From an uncultured Clostridia bacterium (GTDB taxonomy: Bacteria > Bacillota > Clostridia > TANB77 > CAG-508): a stretch of 29,434 bases of DNA. The notes under the pieces were generated by a model. That model made no database searches, was not told the DNA's origin, and was given only the letters and a program-made list of their open reading frames with translations. How positions within the stretch are numbered: position 1 is the stretch's first letter; each line of letters begins with the position of its first letter. The position numbers and the translations under genes were made by a program. Below are positions 7,894 through 15,938 of the stretch, piece after piece. The DNA is taken from contig CANRML010000004.1 in the NCBI GenBank assembly GCA_947631725.1, positions 1-29,434 of the forward strand, read 5' to 3'.

Positions 7894-8052
7894 ATGGATA
7901 AAAAAGAAAAATTCAATTCCGAAATAGGGGAAGATGCTACGCAATATGGAGAATTTGTTTCAAACTATTTTGCTTGGGTACCACCAGCAAAGCAAAAGGA
8001 GAGAGCAGACGAATTAAATGAAATGACGAAAAATAAAAAGAAAAATAAATAA
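7894..8052 (+). CDS. Small 52-residue orphan protein upstream of ctsR
   Basis: A 52-residue frame starting at ATG 7894 with GAGAGG at 7881-7886. The middle, GEFVSNYFAWVPPAKQKERA, is not low complexity and mixes aromatic residues and prolines; both ends are Lys-rich. There is no signal peptide or membrane helix. It is transcribed away from ylbJ and toward the ctsR promoter, which lies 80 bases downstream of its stop, so it is probably a separate unit. I do not recognise a family and assign no function. Confidence 0.6.
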   Translation: MDKKEKFNSEIGEDATQYGEFVSNYFAWVPPAKQKERADELNEMTKNKKKNK

Positions 8053-8131
8053 AAAAGAAGAAATAAAGAACTTAAAAGAGAAAAATAGAGATTTTAAAGA
8101 AAAAATAGAATTAAATGACATAAAATGAACT

Positions 8132-8159
8132 TTGAAAAAGATTCAAAAGATAGTATAAT
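8132..8159 (+). promoter_or_regulatory. SigmaA promoter of the ctsR-mcsA-mcsB-clpC operon
   Basis: TTGAAA (8132-8137), a 16-base spacer and a perfect TATAAT (8154-8159). The CtsR operator begins 10 bases downstream of the -10, at the likely transcription start. Confidence 0.8.
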
Positions 8160-8168
8160 TATTTTAAA

Positions 8169-8191
8169 GGTCAAAGAAAGTCAAAGTCAAA
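8169..8191 (+). promoter_or_regulatory. CtsR operator with an extra overlapping heptad
   Basis: GGTCAAAGAAAGTCAAA (8169-8185) is an exact fit to the CtsR heptad direct repeat (A/G-GTCAAA, NAN, A/G-GTCAAA). A third heptad AGTCAAA overlaps the second at 8185-8191. Flanking AAGGTC (8167-8172) and GACCTT (8193-8198) can pair, so the transcript also starts with a small hairpin. The site implies self-regulated heat-stress control of the operon. Confidence 0.93.
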
Positions 8192-8218
8192 AGACCTTAA
8201 GATAAAAGAGGTGATAAT

Positions 8219-8677
8219 ATGAGAATATCAGACATTATTGAGCAATTTATTAAAGATATGCTTGAACAAAGTGAACATGACGAAGTAGAGTTTCAAAGAA
8301 ATGAATTAGCACATAAATTTAATTGTGTACCATCACAAATAAATTATGTAATATCAACACGTTTTAAACCAACACAAGGCTATTATGTAGAAAGTAGACG
8401 TGGTGGTGGAGGAAGCATTATCATAAAGAAAAGATTGCTAGATGCAGATGATATATTCTTAGATTTTACAGAAAATATAGGTGATAGTATATCTCAAATG
8501 GATGCAGAAATAATGATATCTAATTTACTATCATATAATTTATTAGATGAAGAACAATCACGTCTGCTAAGAGTCGCTACTAGTGATAATGTTCTCAAAT
8601 TAGAAAACAATATAAAAGACCAAGTAAGAGCAAGACTTTTTAAAAATATGTTAATAAATATGGATTGGAGGGTTTAA
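8219..8677 (+). CDS. ctsR: Transcriptional repressor CtsR
   Basis: A 152-residue heat-stress repressor that binds the tandem heptad at its own promoter and is released on heating or by McsB. The N-terminal winged helix-turn-helix (ISDIIEQFIKDM through NELAHKFNCVPSQINYVI) is followed by the glycine-rich wing loop RRGGGGSI at about residues 60-67, the thermosensing element and contact point in known CtsR proteins. The C-terminal helical dimer/tetramer domain runs from about 75 to 152. Length matches the family. The start ATG 8219 follows GAGGTG. mcsA follows after 2 bases. Confidence 0.96.
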   Translation: MRISDIIEQFIKDMLEQSEHDEVEFQRNELAHKFNCVPSQINYVISTRFKPTQGYYVESRRGGGGSIIIKKRLLDADDIFLDFTENIGDSISQMDAEIMISNLLSYNLLDEEQSRLLRVATSDNVLKLENNIKDQVRARLFKNMLINMDWRV

Positions 8678-8679
8678 TT

Positions 8680-9213
8680 ATGTTATGTGAAAATTGTAAA
8701 AAAAGAGAGGCAAATGTATGTTACTCAGAAAATATAAATGGAGTAAAAAGAGAAATGCATTTATGTGAAAAATGCAGTAAAGAATTAGGAATTTCAGAAC
8801 AAATGAATTTTGATATGGGATTAGATTTCCCAAGTATATTTGGAGGAATTTTTGAAGATTTCCCAATGCTATTAAATGAAGTTAAAGATGTAACTTGTAA
8901 AACTTGTGGACTAAGTTTTGATGATATTGTAAGCACTGGAAGATTAGGATGTCCAGATTGTTATGAAACTTTTGAAAGTCGTCTAGACCCAATTTTAAAA
9001 AGATTACAAGGATCTAATAGACATACTGGAAGACTAGGAGAAATTCCAGAAAAGAAAATAGATATAAAAAAGACTGAAAATAAAAAAGAAACAGAAACAA
9101 CTAAGGAAAGTAAAATAGAAAAATTAGAAAAAGAGCTAAAAGATGCTATAAAAGAAGAAAAATATGAAGAAGCAGCTAAAATAAGAGATGAGATAAAAAA
9201 ATTATCAAAGTAG
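8680..9213 (+). CDS. mcsA: McsA, zinc-binding activator of McsB
   Basis: A 177-residue protein with four CxxC pairs that bind zinc (CENC at 3-6, CEKC near 29, CKTC near 74 and CPDC near 92), a Lys/Glu-rich linker and a C-terminal UVR motif (LEKELKDAIKEEKYEEAAKIRDEI). McsA binds and activates the arginine kinase McsB and helps to deliver clients and CtsR to ClpC. The start is ATG 8680, with GGAGGG at 8667-8672; the upstream TTG at 8665 in the same frame overlaps ctsR and contains that ribosome site, so it is rejected. Confidence 0.95.
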   Translation: MLCENCKKREANVCYSENINGVKREMHLCEKCSKELGISEQMNFDMGLDFPSIFGGIFEDFPMLLNEVKDVTCKTCGLSFDDIVSTGRLGCPDCYETFESRLDPILKRLQGSNRHTGRLGEIPEKKIDIKKTENKKETETTKESKIEKLEKELKDAIKEEKYEEAAKIRDEIKKLSK

Positions 9214-9228
9214 TAGGAGGAATTGTAT

Positions 9229-10227
9229 ATGAATTGGTATTTACAAAGTGGAAAAGATTCAGATGTTGTACTTAGTACAAGAATTAGATTTTCTAGGAAT
9301 ATATCAGGTCTGCCATTTGATTTAAAAAATAAAGTAGCAATTGAGCAATTTCATAATAAAATTCAGGAACAACTTTATGCTGTCGGATTTGGTTTGCAAT
9401 TTTTTAAATTATCAGATATGGATGAACTAACTATTGACAGTTTAGTTGAAAAAGGATTAATAACATCACAATTTGCTAAAAATAGAACAGGAACAAATTG
9501 TATATTGCTAAATGACGAAGAAAATATATCTATATTATTAAATGAAGAAGATCATTTAAAAATACAAGTTTTTGCTAGTGGATTGGAGTTAGAAAATACA
9601 TTGAAATATGCTATTGAATTAGATCAAAAACTAGATGAAGTATATGGATACAGTAAAAATAAAAAATATGGATATTTAACTTCATATCCAAATAATTGCG
9701 GGACAGGCTTAAAAGCATCTGTTAGATTGAATCTTTCAGGTATAGCACAGACTAGAAATATAAAAGCGATTTTTGATGCATTGAGTGGTTTTGAAGTAAA
9801 TATTAAAGCTGTAGAGCATAATAAAGATATATATGAAATTTCAAATTCTAAAACATTAGGAATTACTGAAAATGAAATAATTCAAGGGATTCAAATTATT
9901 GCACAAAAAATAATGGAGCAAGAAAGAGAAGTTAGAAAATTTCTTGCAAAAGATGGTATTCATTTAGAAGATAAAATTTATAGAAGCTATGGAATTTTAC
10001 TAAACTGCAAAAGATTAGGACTAGATGAGTCTGAAGAATTTATAGGAAATTTAAAATTAGGAACAGATTTAGGAATTTTAAAAGAACTAACAGATAGTAA
10101 AATTCAGAAAATGTATCTATATACTAAACCTGCTAATTTGCAAAAATATTTAGGCAGTCAATATGATACATTAGAATTAGACATAAAGCGTGCTGAAGTT
10201 ATGAAACAAATCATACAAGAAAAATAA
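9229..10227 (+). CDS. mcsB: Protein arginine kinase McsB
   Basis: A 332-residue ATP:guanido phosphotransferase-fold kinase that phosphorylates arginines, both on CtsR to inactivate it and on damaged proteins as a degradation tag for ClpC-ClpP. Visible landmarks are the LSTRIRFSRNI nucleotide-binding segment near residue 17, the NEEDHLKIQ loop near 107 and the YLTSYPNNCGTGLKASVRL block with the conserved Cys at residue 157. The C-terminal helical region ends in a DIKRAEVMKQ segment. The start ATG 9229 has AGGAGG at 9215-9220; a TTG two codons earlier is less well placed. It lies between mcsA and clpC with short gaps. Confidence 0.96.
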   Translation: MNWYLQSGKDSDVVLSTRIRFSRNISGLPFDLKNKVAIEQFHNKIQEQLYAVGFGLQFFKLSDMDELTIDSLVEKGLITSQFAKNRTGTNCILLNDEENISILLNEEDHLKIQVFASGLELENTLKYAIELDQKLDEVYGYSKNKKYGYLTSYPNNCGTGLKASVRLNLSGIAQTRNIKAIFDALSGFEVNIKAVEHNKDIYEISNSKTLGITENEIIQGIQIIAQKIMEQEREVRKFLAKDGIHLEDKIYRSYGILLNCKRLGLDESEEFIGNLKLGTDLGILKELTDSKIQKMYLYTKPANLQKYLGSQYDTLELDIKRAEVMKQIIQEK

Positions 10228-10244
10228 TAAGGAGTGTGATAAAT

Positions 10245-12686
10245 ATGACATATAAATTTACAAATAGCTGTAATAAGGCTATTGAACTAGCAAGTGATAT
10301 AGCAGTTGAACTAGGACATAGTTATATAGGGACAGAACATTTGCTATATGGATTAGCAAAAGAAGAAAATGGTGTTGCAAGTAAAGTTTTGCAAAATCAA
10401 GATGTTACAGAAGAAGAAATCTATCAGAGAATAGAAATTTTAATAGGACGTGAGGAAGAAACTGCTCAAATTATAGATTTTACTCCAAGAAGCAAAAGAG
10501 TAATAGAGACAGCATATATAGAAGCTCGAAAATTAGGATATAATTTTATAGGAACTGAACATATTTTAATTGCTATTTTAAAAGAAGGAGATTCTATTGC
10601 AACAAGAATATTATTAGATTTAAATGTTAATATACCAAAACTATATAATGAAATTATAAAAGTAATTAATGAAGGCGAAACATATAATGGTGGCGAAAAA
10701 AAGGTAGAGGCTAAAAAGAGTAAAAGCTTTAATAAGACACCAACATTAAATCAATTTGGAGAGGATTTGACAGTAAAAGCAGAGGAGGGAAAACTTGACC
10801 CTATAATCGGACGTAAAGATGAAATTGAAAGAGTAATTCAAATTTTATCAAGGAGAACTAAAAATAATCCTTGCTTAATTGGAGAACCTGGAGTTGGAAA
10901 AACAGCAGTAGTAGAAGGACTAGCACAAAAAATTGCTGCTTCTGATGTCCCAGAGATTTTAAAAGATAAAAGAGTTGTTACTTTAGATATTTCTGGGATG
11001 GTTGCTGGAGCAAAATATAGAGGAGATTTTGAAGAAAGAATAAAAAAAGCATTAAATGAAGTGAAAAAAGCAGGAGATATTATATTATTCATAGATGAAA
11101 TTCATACAATTGTCGGAGCTGGGGCAGCAGAAGGGGCAATAGATGCTGCAAATATATTAAAGCCATTATTAGCAAGAGGAGAAATTCAATTAGTTGGGGC
11201 AACAACTTTAAATGAATATAGAAAATATATTGAAAAAGACTCAGCATTAGAAAGAAGATTTAGCCCAGTTACAGTTAGTGAGCCTTCTGAAGCAGATACA
11301 ATTCAGATTTTAAAAGGTATTAGAGATAAATATGAGGCTCATCATAATGTTAAAATTACTGACCAAGCAATTGATACAGCTGTTAAATTATCTGTAAGAT
11401 ATATAAATGACAGATTTTTGCCAGATAAAGCAATTGATTTAATTGATGAAGCAGCTTCAAAAGCAAGATTAAAAACATACACAGAACCAGAAAATTTAAA
11501 GAAAATGCAAGAAGAAATTGAAGAAATAAAAAAAGATAAAGAAGAAGCAGTTTTAAATCAAAAGTTTGAAGAAGCAGCAAAATTAAGAGATAAAGAAAAA
11601 GAATTAAAGACAAGATATGAAAAAGAATCTGAAAAATGGAAAAATAAAAACACAAAATCAGTTGTTACTTTAACTGAAGAAAATGTTGCAGAAGTAATTA
11701 GTCATTCAACAGGAATTCCTGTGCAAAAGATTACACAAGATGAAAATGAAAAATTAAAACATTTAGAAGAAGAATTGCATAAAAGAGTAATTGGACAAAA
11801 TGAAGCTGTAGAAGCAGTTAGCAAGGCTATAAGAAGAGGAAGAGTTGGATTAAAAGATCCTAAAAGACCAATAGGTTCATTTCTATTTTTAGGACCAACA
11901 GGAGTTGGAAAAACAGAACTATCAAAAGCATTAGCTCAAAGCCTATTTGGAGACGAAAATGCTATGATTAGAATTGATATGTCTGAATATATGGAACCAC
12001 ATTCTGTATCAAAGCTAATTGGTTCACCTCCAGGATATGTTGGCTTTGATGATGGTGGACAATTAACTGAAAAAATAAGAAGAAAACCATATGCAGTAAT
12101 TTTGTTTGATGAAATAGAAAAAGCTCATCCAGATGTTATGAATATTTTATTACAAATTCTAGAAGATGGACGTTTAACAGATAGCCAGGGAAGAACGGTA
12201 AATTTTAAAGATACTGTCATTATTATGACTTCAAATTTAGGAGCAAGAGTGATTACAGATAAAAAATCTTTAGGATTTACAACAAAGGAAGCACAAAGTG
12301 ATACAAACAAACAATATGAAGAAACTAAAAAAGAAGTTATGGAAGTTGTAAAAAGAGAATTAAGACCAGAGTTTATAAATCGTATAGATGAAATTATAGT
12401 ATTCCATAAATTAAATGATAATGAAATTTCACAAATTATTGATTTAATGTTACAAGAAGTTGTAATGCGCTTAAAAGAACAAAACTACAACATTTCTATT
12501 GATGAAAAAGTAAAAGAATTCATTTCTAAAAAAGGAATTGATAAAAACTTTGGAGCAAGACCACTACGTAGGACTATTCAAAATTTAGTAGAGGATAGTT
12601 TAGCAAACGAAATTTTAGATGGAAATTTAAAGAAAAATAAAAAGACTAGTATTACCATAGAAGATGAAAAAGTTGTTATAAAATAA
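10245..12686 (+). CDS. clpC: ClpC, AAA+ unfoldase of the ClpCP protease
   Basis: An 813-residue HSP100 chaperone that unfolds substrates and feeds them to ClpP. Its N-domain (two Clp_N repeats, residues 1-145) binds phospho-arginine clients and adaptors. AAA1 has Walker A GEPGVGKT at 213-220 and Walker B IILFIDEIH. A middle domain with a UVR-type coiled coil (EEAVLNQKFEEAAKLRDKEK) follows. AAA2 has Walker A GPTGVGKT at 550-557 and Walker B VILFDEIEKAHPD. An LGF tripeptide in the AAA2 loop (KSLGFTTKE) is where ClpP docks in this family. The start is ATG 10245 with AAGGAG at 10229-10234. It is the last gene of the CtsR operon. Confidence 0.97.
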   Translation: MTYKFTNSCNKAIELASDIAVELGHSYIGTEHLLYGLAKEENGVASKVLQNQDVTEEEIYQRIEILIGREEETAQIIDFTPRSKRVIETAYIEARKLGYNFIGTEHILIAILKEGDSIATRILLDLNVNIPKLYNEIIKVINEGETYNGGEKKVEAKKSKSFNKTPTLNQFGEDLTVKAEEGKLDPIIGRKDEIERVIQILSRRTKNNPCLIGEPGVGKTAVVEGLAQKIAASDVPEILKDKRVVTLDISGMVAGAKYRGDFEERIKKALNEVKKAGDIILFIDEIHTIVGAGAAEGAIDAANILKPLLARGEIQLVGATTLNEYRKYIEKDSALERRFSPVTVSEPSEADTIQILKGIRDKYEAHHNVKITDQAIDTAVKLSVRYINDRFLPDKAIDLIDEAASKARLKTYTEPENLKKMQEEIEEIKKDKEEAVLNQKFEEAAKLRDKEKELKTRYEKESEKWKNKNTKSVVTLTEENVAEVISHSTGIPVQKITQDENEKLKHLEEELHKRVIGQNEAVEAVSKAIRRGRVGLKDPKRPIGSFLFLGPTGVGKTELSKALAQSLFGDENAMIRIDMSEYMEPHSVSKLIGSPPGYVGFDDGGQLTEKIRRKPYAVILFDEIEKAHPDVMNILLQILEDGRLTDSQGRTVNFKDTVIIMTSNLGARVITDKKSLGFTTKEAQSDTNKQYEETKKEVMEVVKRELRPEFINRIDEIIVFHKLNDNEISQIIDLMLQEVVMRLKEQNYNISIDEKVKEFISKKGIDKNFGARPLRRTIQNLVEDSLANEILDGNLKKNKKTSITIEDEKVVIK

Positions 12687-12698
12687 GAAAAAATAAAG

Positions 12699-12727
12699 TT
12701 GAAATATGTAGAAAAATAAGATATAAT
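12699..12727 (+). promoter_or_regulatory. SigmaA promoter of the L,D-transpeptidase fusion gene
   Basis: TTGAAA (12699-12704), a 17-base spacer and TATAAT (12722-12727), in the gap after clpC. It makes the next gene an independent transcription unit. No terminator hairpin is visible after clpC, so read-through is also possible. Confidence 0.72.
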
Positions 12728-12756
12728 AAATGTAGAGTTAAAAGAAGGTGATGCTA

Positions 12757-14962
12757 GTGAAAAAATTATCAAAAATATTAATTGTTATACTAATATTTAC
12801 ATTAACTATAGGATTCAGTAATAATATTGCTATAGCTGAAGAAGATTCTATGGCAGTATTTTATGAACCTTGGAAACAATATCAAGAAAGTGCAAGAACT
12901 GGAGATGCAAACTTACTTAGAACAATAGTAGAAACAATGATTTATGCTACAGAGTGGAAAGATATTCCAGCTGAATCAAAAACATCATATATTAATTTTT
13001 TAAGCCAACTAGCATCAAATAGCATATTATCATCTCTTGAAAATGAAACATGGCTAGCTGCAATTAAGTCAAGAATAGAAACAATAAAAAAATCAAACTT
13101 AACAGATGAGCAAAAGGCTGCAACATCAGGAGTAAAAAAACAAGTAGATGAAATGCAGAAAATAGTAAATAAAGCATATGAAGAACAGTATGGCTCAGGA
13201 GAAGATTATAAAATTTATAAAAATCCTGATAAAGATGAAGAAGAAGAACTAAACAGAGAAATTGATACAAGTGTAGATGCTATAGATGAGGCTGTTGAGG
13301 GCGCAGATGAATTTATTGAAGAAGGCTCTAATAACCAAATAAATGAAGAAAAATTACAAGATACATTTTCATATATATATAATATACTTTTAGGTATAGG
13401 AATAGGGATTTCTGTAGTTGTAGCAATAATTTTAGCAATCAAATTTATGATTGCTGGTATAGACGAAAAAGCAGAAGTTAAAAAAATGTTTTTTGTATAT
13501 GTAATTGCTTGCATTATCATATTTGGAGGATTTGGAATTTGGAAAATAGTTGTTAATGTAATGGGAGATGCAAGTACAACATCAGAAGTAACTGAAATTG
13601 AAGAAAATGAACAAAATGGTGAAAATAACGAAAATTTAGGAGAAGATGGATTACAATCAAGAGATGATGGCAAAGAAGAAACTATGCTTGCAAATTTTAT
13701 AAGATTAAATTATACAAATTTGAAAGTAAATATGAATAGAGTTCATCAACTAAAACTTGACGCAGTTGCAGTTGCTAAAAAAATCGAATTAGCAGCAGAA
13801 AAAATATTATGGATGTCAAGTAACGAAAATGTGGCGTCTGTAAATGATAGAGGATTAGTAACTTTTAAAGATGATGGAACAGTTACAATTACGGCAACAT
13901 TAGCCTCTAACCCTGCAATAACTAAAACTTGCACTATACAAGTTGTGAAAACTGTAATGAAAAGCATTAAAATAACTCCTCCAAATTATGACAAACCAAT
14001 TGTAATGTTAGATAAAGCACACTACAATTTTACAATATTAGATACACAAGCAGAACCAAAAAATGCAAAAGTAACATATACATCATCTAATAAAAAAGTT
14101 GCAACAGTAAATTCTAAAGGAAAGATTGTTGCAAAAGGATATGGAACAGCAACTATTACGGCAACAGGGTCAATAAATGGAACTTCTAAATCAGCAAAAT
14201 GTGAAGTAAGGGTTATAGCAAAAGCAACAGAAAAAACAAAAGATAGTGGAGCATTTCGTGAAACAAACCATACTCCTAACTCAACGTTATACATTAGAAA
14301 CTATAGTACAAGCAAAAAAAGAATTGACCCAGATAAATCAGGTAGTTGGTCAACAGAGGAAGTAGAATCATATATAAACAATGGTGAGTGGATACTAAGA
14401 GAATATGGAAAAGCAAGAGAATCTAAATATTATGAATACAAGGCTGGTACATATTATTACTTTGGAAGTCCATATCATGCATATTCAGCAAATAAGAAGG
14501 CAGGGGATATATCTCCAACAGATTGGATATTACTATTTACAAGTAAAAATCAATGGGTATATATATTACATAGACAAAGTGATGGAAAATGGAAACAAGA
14601 AGTTGCAATGCAAGCTTCAGGAGGATATTATTGGGGACCAAGATATGATGCCTACCTTGGCTCAAGAGAAGCAGATTTTGGAGGTATAGCATTTGCAATT
14701 TACTATAATCAACAAGAAGGAGTAAATAAATATCGGATACTTTAAGAGTCAAGGAGCATCTTGGTGGTATAAAGGACAGGAAGTAGGAGTTGCTGTTTCA
14801 AGAACTTGGAGAAATGCAGCGCATTATAGTACATCAATACCAGGATACCCAACAAGTAATGGATGTATTCACTTAGGAGGAACAGATGCACCAGCATATA
14901 AAAAAGTATGTGAGGTATATAATGCAAATAGTCCACAAACTATGAGAGTTATATATTACTAA
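12757..14962 (+). CDS. Secreted VirB2/TrbC-like - Big2 - L,D-transpeptidase fusion, read with a +1 frame change
   Basis: With one +1 shift at 14734 this gives 734 residues; without it, translation stops at 14745 (662 residues) before the catalytic Cys. In order: a signal peptide (1-27, ending AIA), a charged helical region, two membrane helices at about 209-230 and 244-268 joined by FMIAGIDEKAEVKK as in VirB2/TrbC-type proteins, an acidic linker, two Big2 Ig-like domains (about 313-400 and 401-490, each with a TxSSNxxVAxVN core), and a YkuD L,D-transpeptidase domain. The catalytic His689 (AAHYSTS) and Cys703 (SNGCIHLG) lie wholly after the shift. It should cross-link peptidoglycan or attach to it outside the cell. 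The start is GTG 12757 with AGAAGG at 12743-12748; ATG 12751 is too close. Both parts are otherwise intact. If no shift occurs, the gene is a pseudogene. Confidence 0.8.
14726..14745 (+). other. +1 frameshift site 1 (TAT-CGG-A)
   Basis: The upstream frame reads TAT CGG ATA CTT TAA, stopping at 14743-14745. The downstream frame reads GGA TAC TTT AAG and runs open to 14962. A TAA at 14723-14725 in the downstream frame confines the change to 14726-14742. Skipping C14734 gives Tyr-Gly-Tyr-Phe-Lys. The CGG here is one of only two in-frame CGG codons I find in the window. Confidence 0.7.
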
Positions 14963-15009
14963 AAACAACGACCATATTTTAGAGGATTTCTAAAATATGG
15001 TTGTTTTTT
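14963..15009 (+). terminator. Terminator after the L,D-transpeptidase gene
   Basis: A long stem: AACAAC, a 3-base bulge, then CCATATTTTAGA pairs with TCTAAAATATGG and TTGTT, followed by a run of T (15003-15009). It begins at the stop codon in the shifted frame (14960-14962), not at the earlier stop, which supports 14962 as the true gene end. Confidence 0.85.
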
Positions 15010-15029
15010 ATGCTATTTTATGGTATAAA
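15001..15029 (+). promoter_or_regulatory. Likely promoter of the TtcA-to-flavodoxin operon
   Basis: A weak TTGTTT (15001-15006), a 17-base spacer and TATAAA (15024-15029) with an extended -10 TG at 15021-15022. It overlaps the tail of the preceding terminator. Confidence 0.5.
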
Positions 15030-15067
15030 TATTATTGTATAAAACACTAGAGGGAGAAAATAAACAA

Positions 15068-15938
15068 GTGGAAAGATATGAAGAAATAGAAAGAAGTATT
15101 ATTACAAGTTATAGAAAAAGAATTTGGACAAAGTTTATAAAAAGTATTCAAGAATTTGATATGATACAAGATGGAGATAAAATTGCAGTTTGTATGTCAG
15201 GCGGAAAAGATTCTATGTTAATGGCAAAATGTTTTCAAGAATTAAAAAAACATGGCAAAATGAATTTTGAACTTGTATTTTTAACAATGAATCCAGGATA
15301 TAATGAAAAAAACAAGCAAAAAATAATATCAAATGCAAAATTACTAAATATACCAATAACTATGTTTGAAACAAATATATTTGATGCAGTAGCTCGGAAT
15401 TGACAGTCATCCTTGCTATGTATGTGCAAGAATGAGAAGAGGATATTTATATGAAAAAGCCAAAGAATTAGGATGTAATAAAATTGCACTAGGACATCAT
15501 TTTGATGATGTTGTTGAAACTATTTTAATGGGGATGCTATATGGAGCACAAATGCAAACTATGATGCCAAAAGTATTAAGCACATCTCACCCAGGGATGG
15601 AATTGATAAGGCCATTATACTATGTAAAAGAAGCATCAATTATAGGCTGGATGGAAAAAAACAATTTAGAATTTATAAAATGTGCTTGTAAAGTAACAGA
15701 TATAGCTACAAGAACATTACCAGACGAAAATAGCTCCAAAAGAGAAGAAATGAAAAAATTATTAGAAAAATTAAGAGAAGTATATGATAATGTAGATATG
15801 AATATATTTAGAAGTGCACAAAATGTTAATTTAGATACAATAATTTCATATAGAAGTCAAAGAACAGGAGAAATGCATCACTTTTTAGACGAATATGACA
15901 AATTAAAACAAATTTACAAGGAGAAGGAAAATGAATAA
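15068..15938 (+). CDS. TtcA-family tRNA 2-thiocytidine synthase, read with a +1 frame change
   Basis: With one +1 shift at 15395 this gives 289 residues, a normal length for Clostridia TtcA-like proteins; without it translation stops at 15403. The family adds sulfur to cytidine in tRNA with ATP and an Fe-S cluster. The PP-loop SGGKDS lies near residue 46. The paired cysteines CYVC fall just after the shift, followed by the signature RMRRGYLYEKAKELGCNKIALGHHFDD. A later CACK segment supplies further cysteines, and SAQNVNLDT closes the protein. The junction reads IFDAVA-G-IDSHPCYVC, the spacing expected for the family, so nothing is lost or gained. The start is GTG 15068 with AGGGAG at 15051-15056 (11-base gap); TTG 15035 contains that ribosome site and is rejected. 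The Met at 15432 is internal. Without recoding it is a pseudogene. Confidence 0.82.
15393..15403 (+). other. +1 frameshift site 2 (GCT-CGG-A)
   Basis: The upstream frame reads GTA GCT CGG AAT TGA, stopping at 15401-15403. The downstream frame reads GGA ATT GAC AGT CAT CCT TGC. A TAG at 15390-15392 in the downstream frame confines the change to 15393-15400. Skipping C15395 gives Ala-Gly-Ile-Asp. It shares the core T-CGG-A with site 1. Confidence 0.75.

Noticed and set aside
14405..14689. A 94-codon frame inside the transpeptidase gene
   Set aside because: It overlaps a frame with strong domain similarity and has no family signature of its own. It is a shadow.
14740..14746. CTT TAA as a prfB-like +1 shift site explaining the transpeptidase frame change
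   Set aside because: It is in the allowed window, but the internal Shine-Dalgarno needed a few bases upstream is absent (the nearest AGGAG is about 18 bases away), and it does not explain the second site, whose stop is AAT TGA. The shared CGG is the simpler common factor.
12757..14962. Part of a conjugative element because of the VirB2/TrbC-like helices
   Set aside because: There is no relaxase, coupling ATPase, VirB4/VirB6 homologue or attachment site in the window.
15432..15938. A separate gene starting at Met 15432
   Set aside because: There is no ribosome site before it, and it lacks the PP-loop and the CxxC, which lie upstream in the same protein. It is the C-terminal part of the TtcA-family gene.
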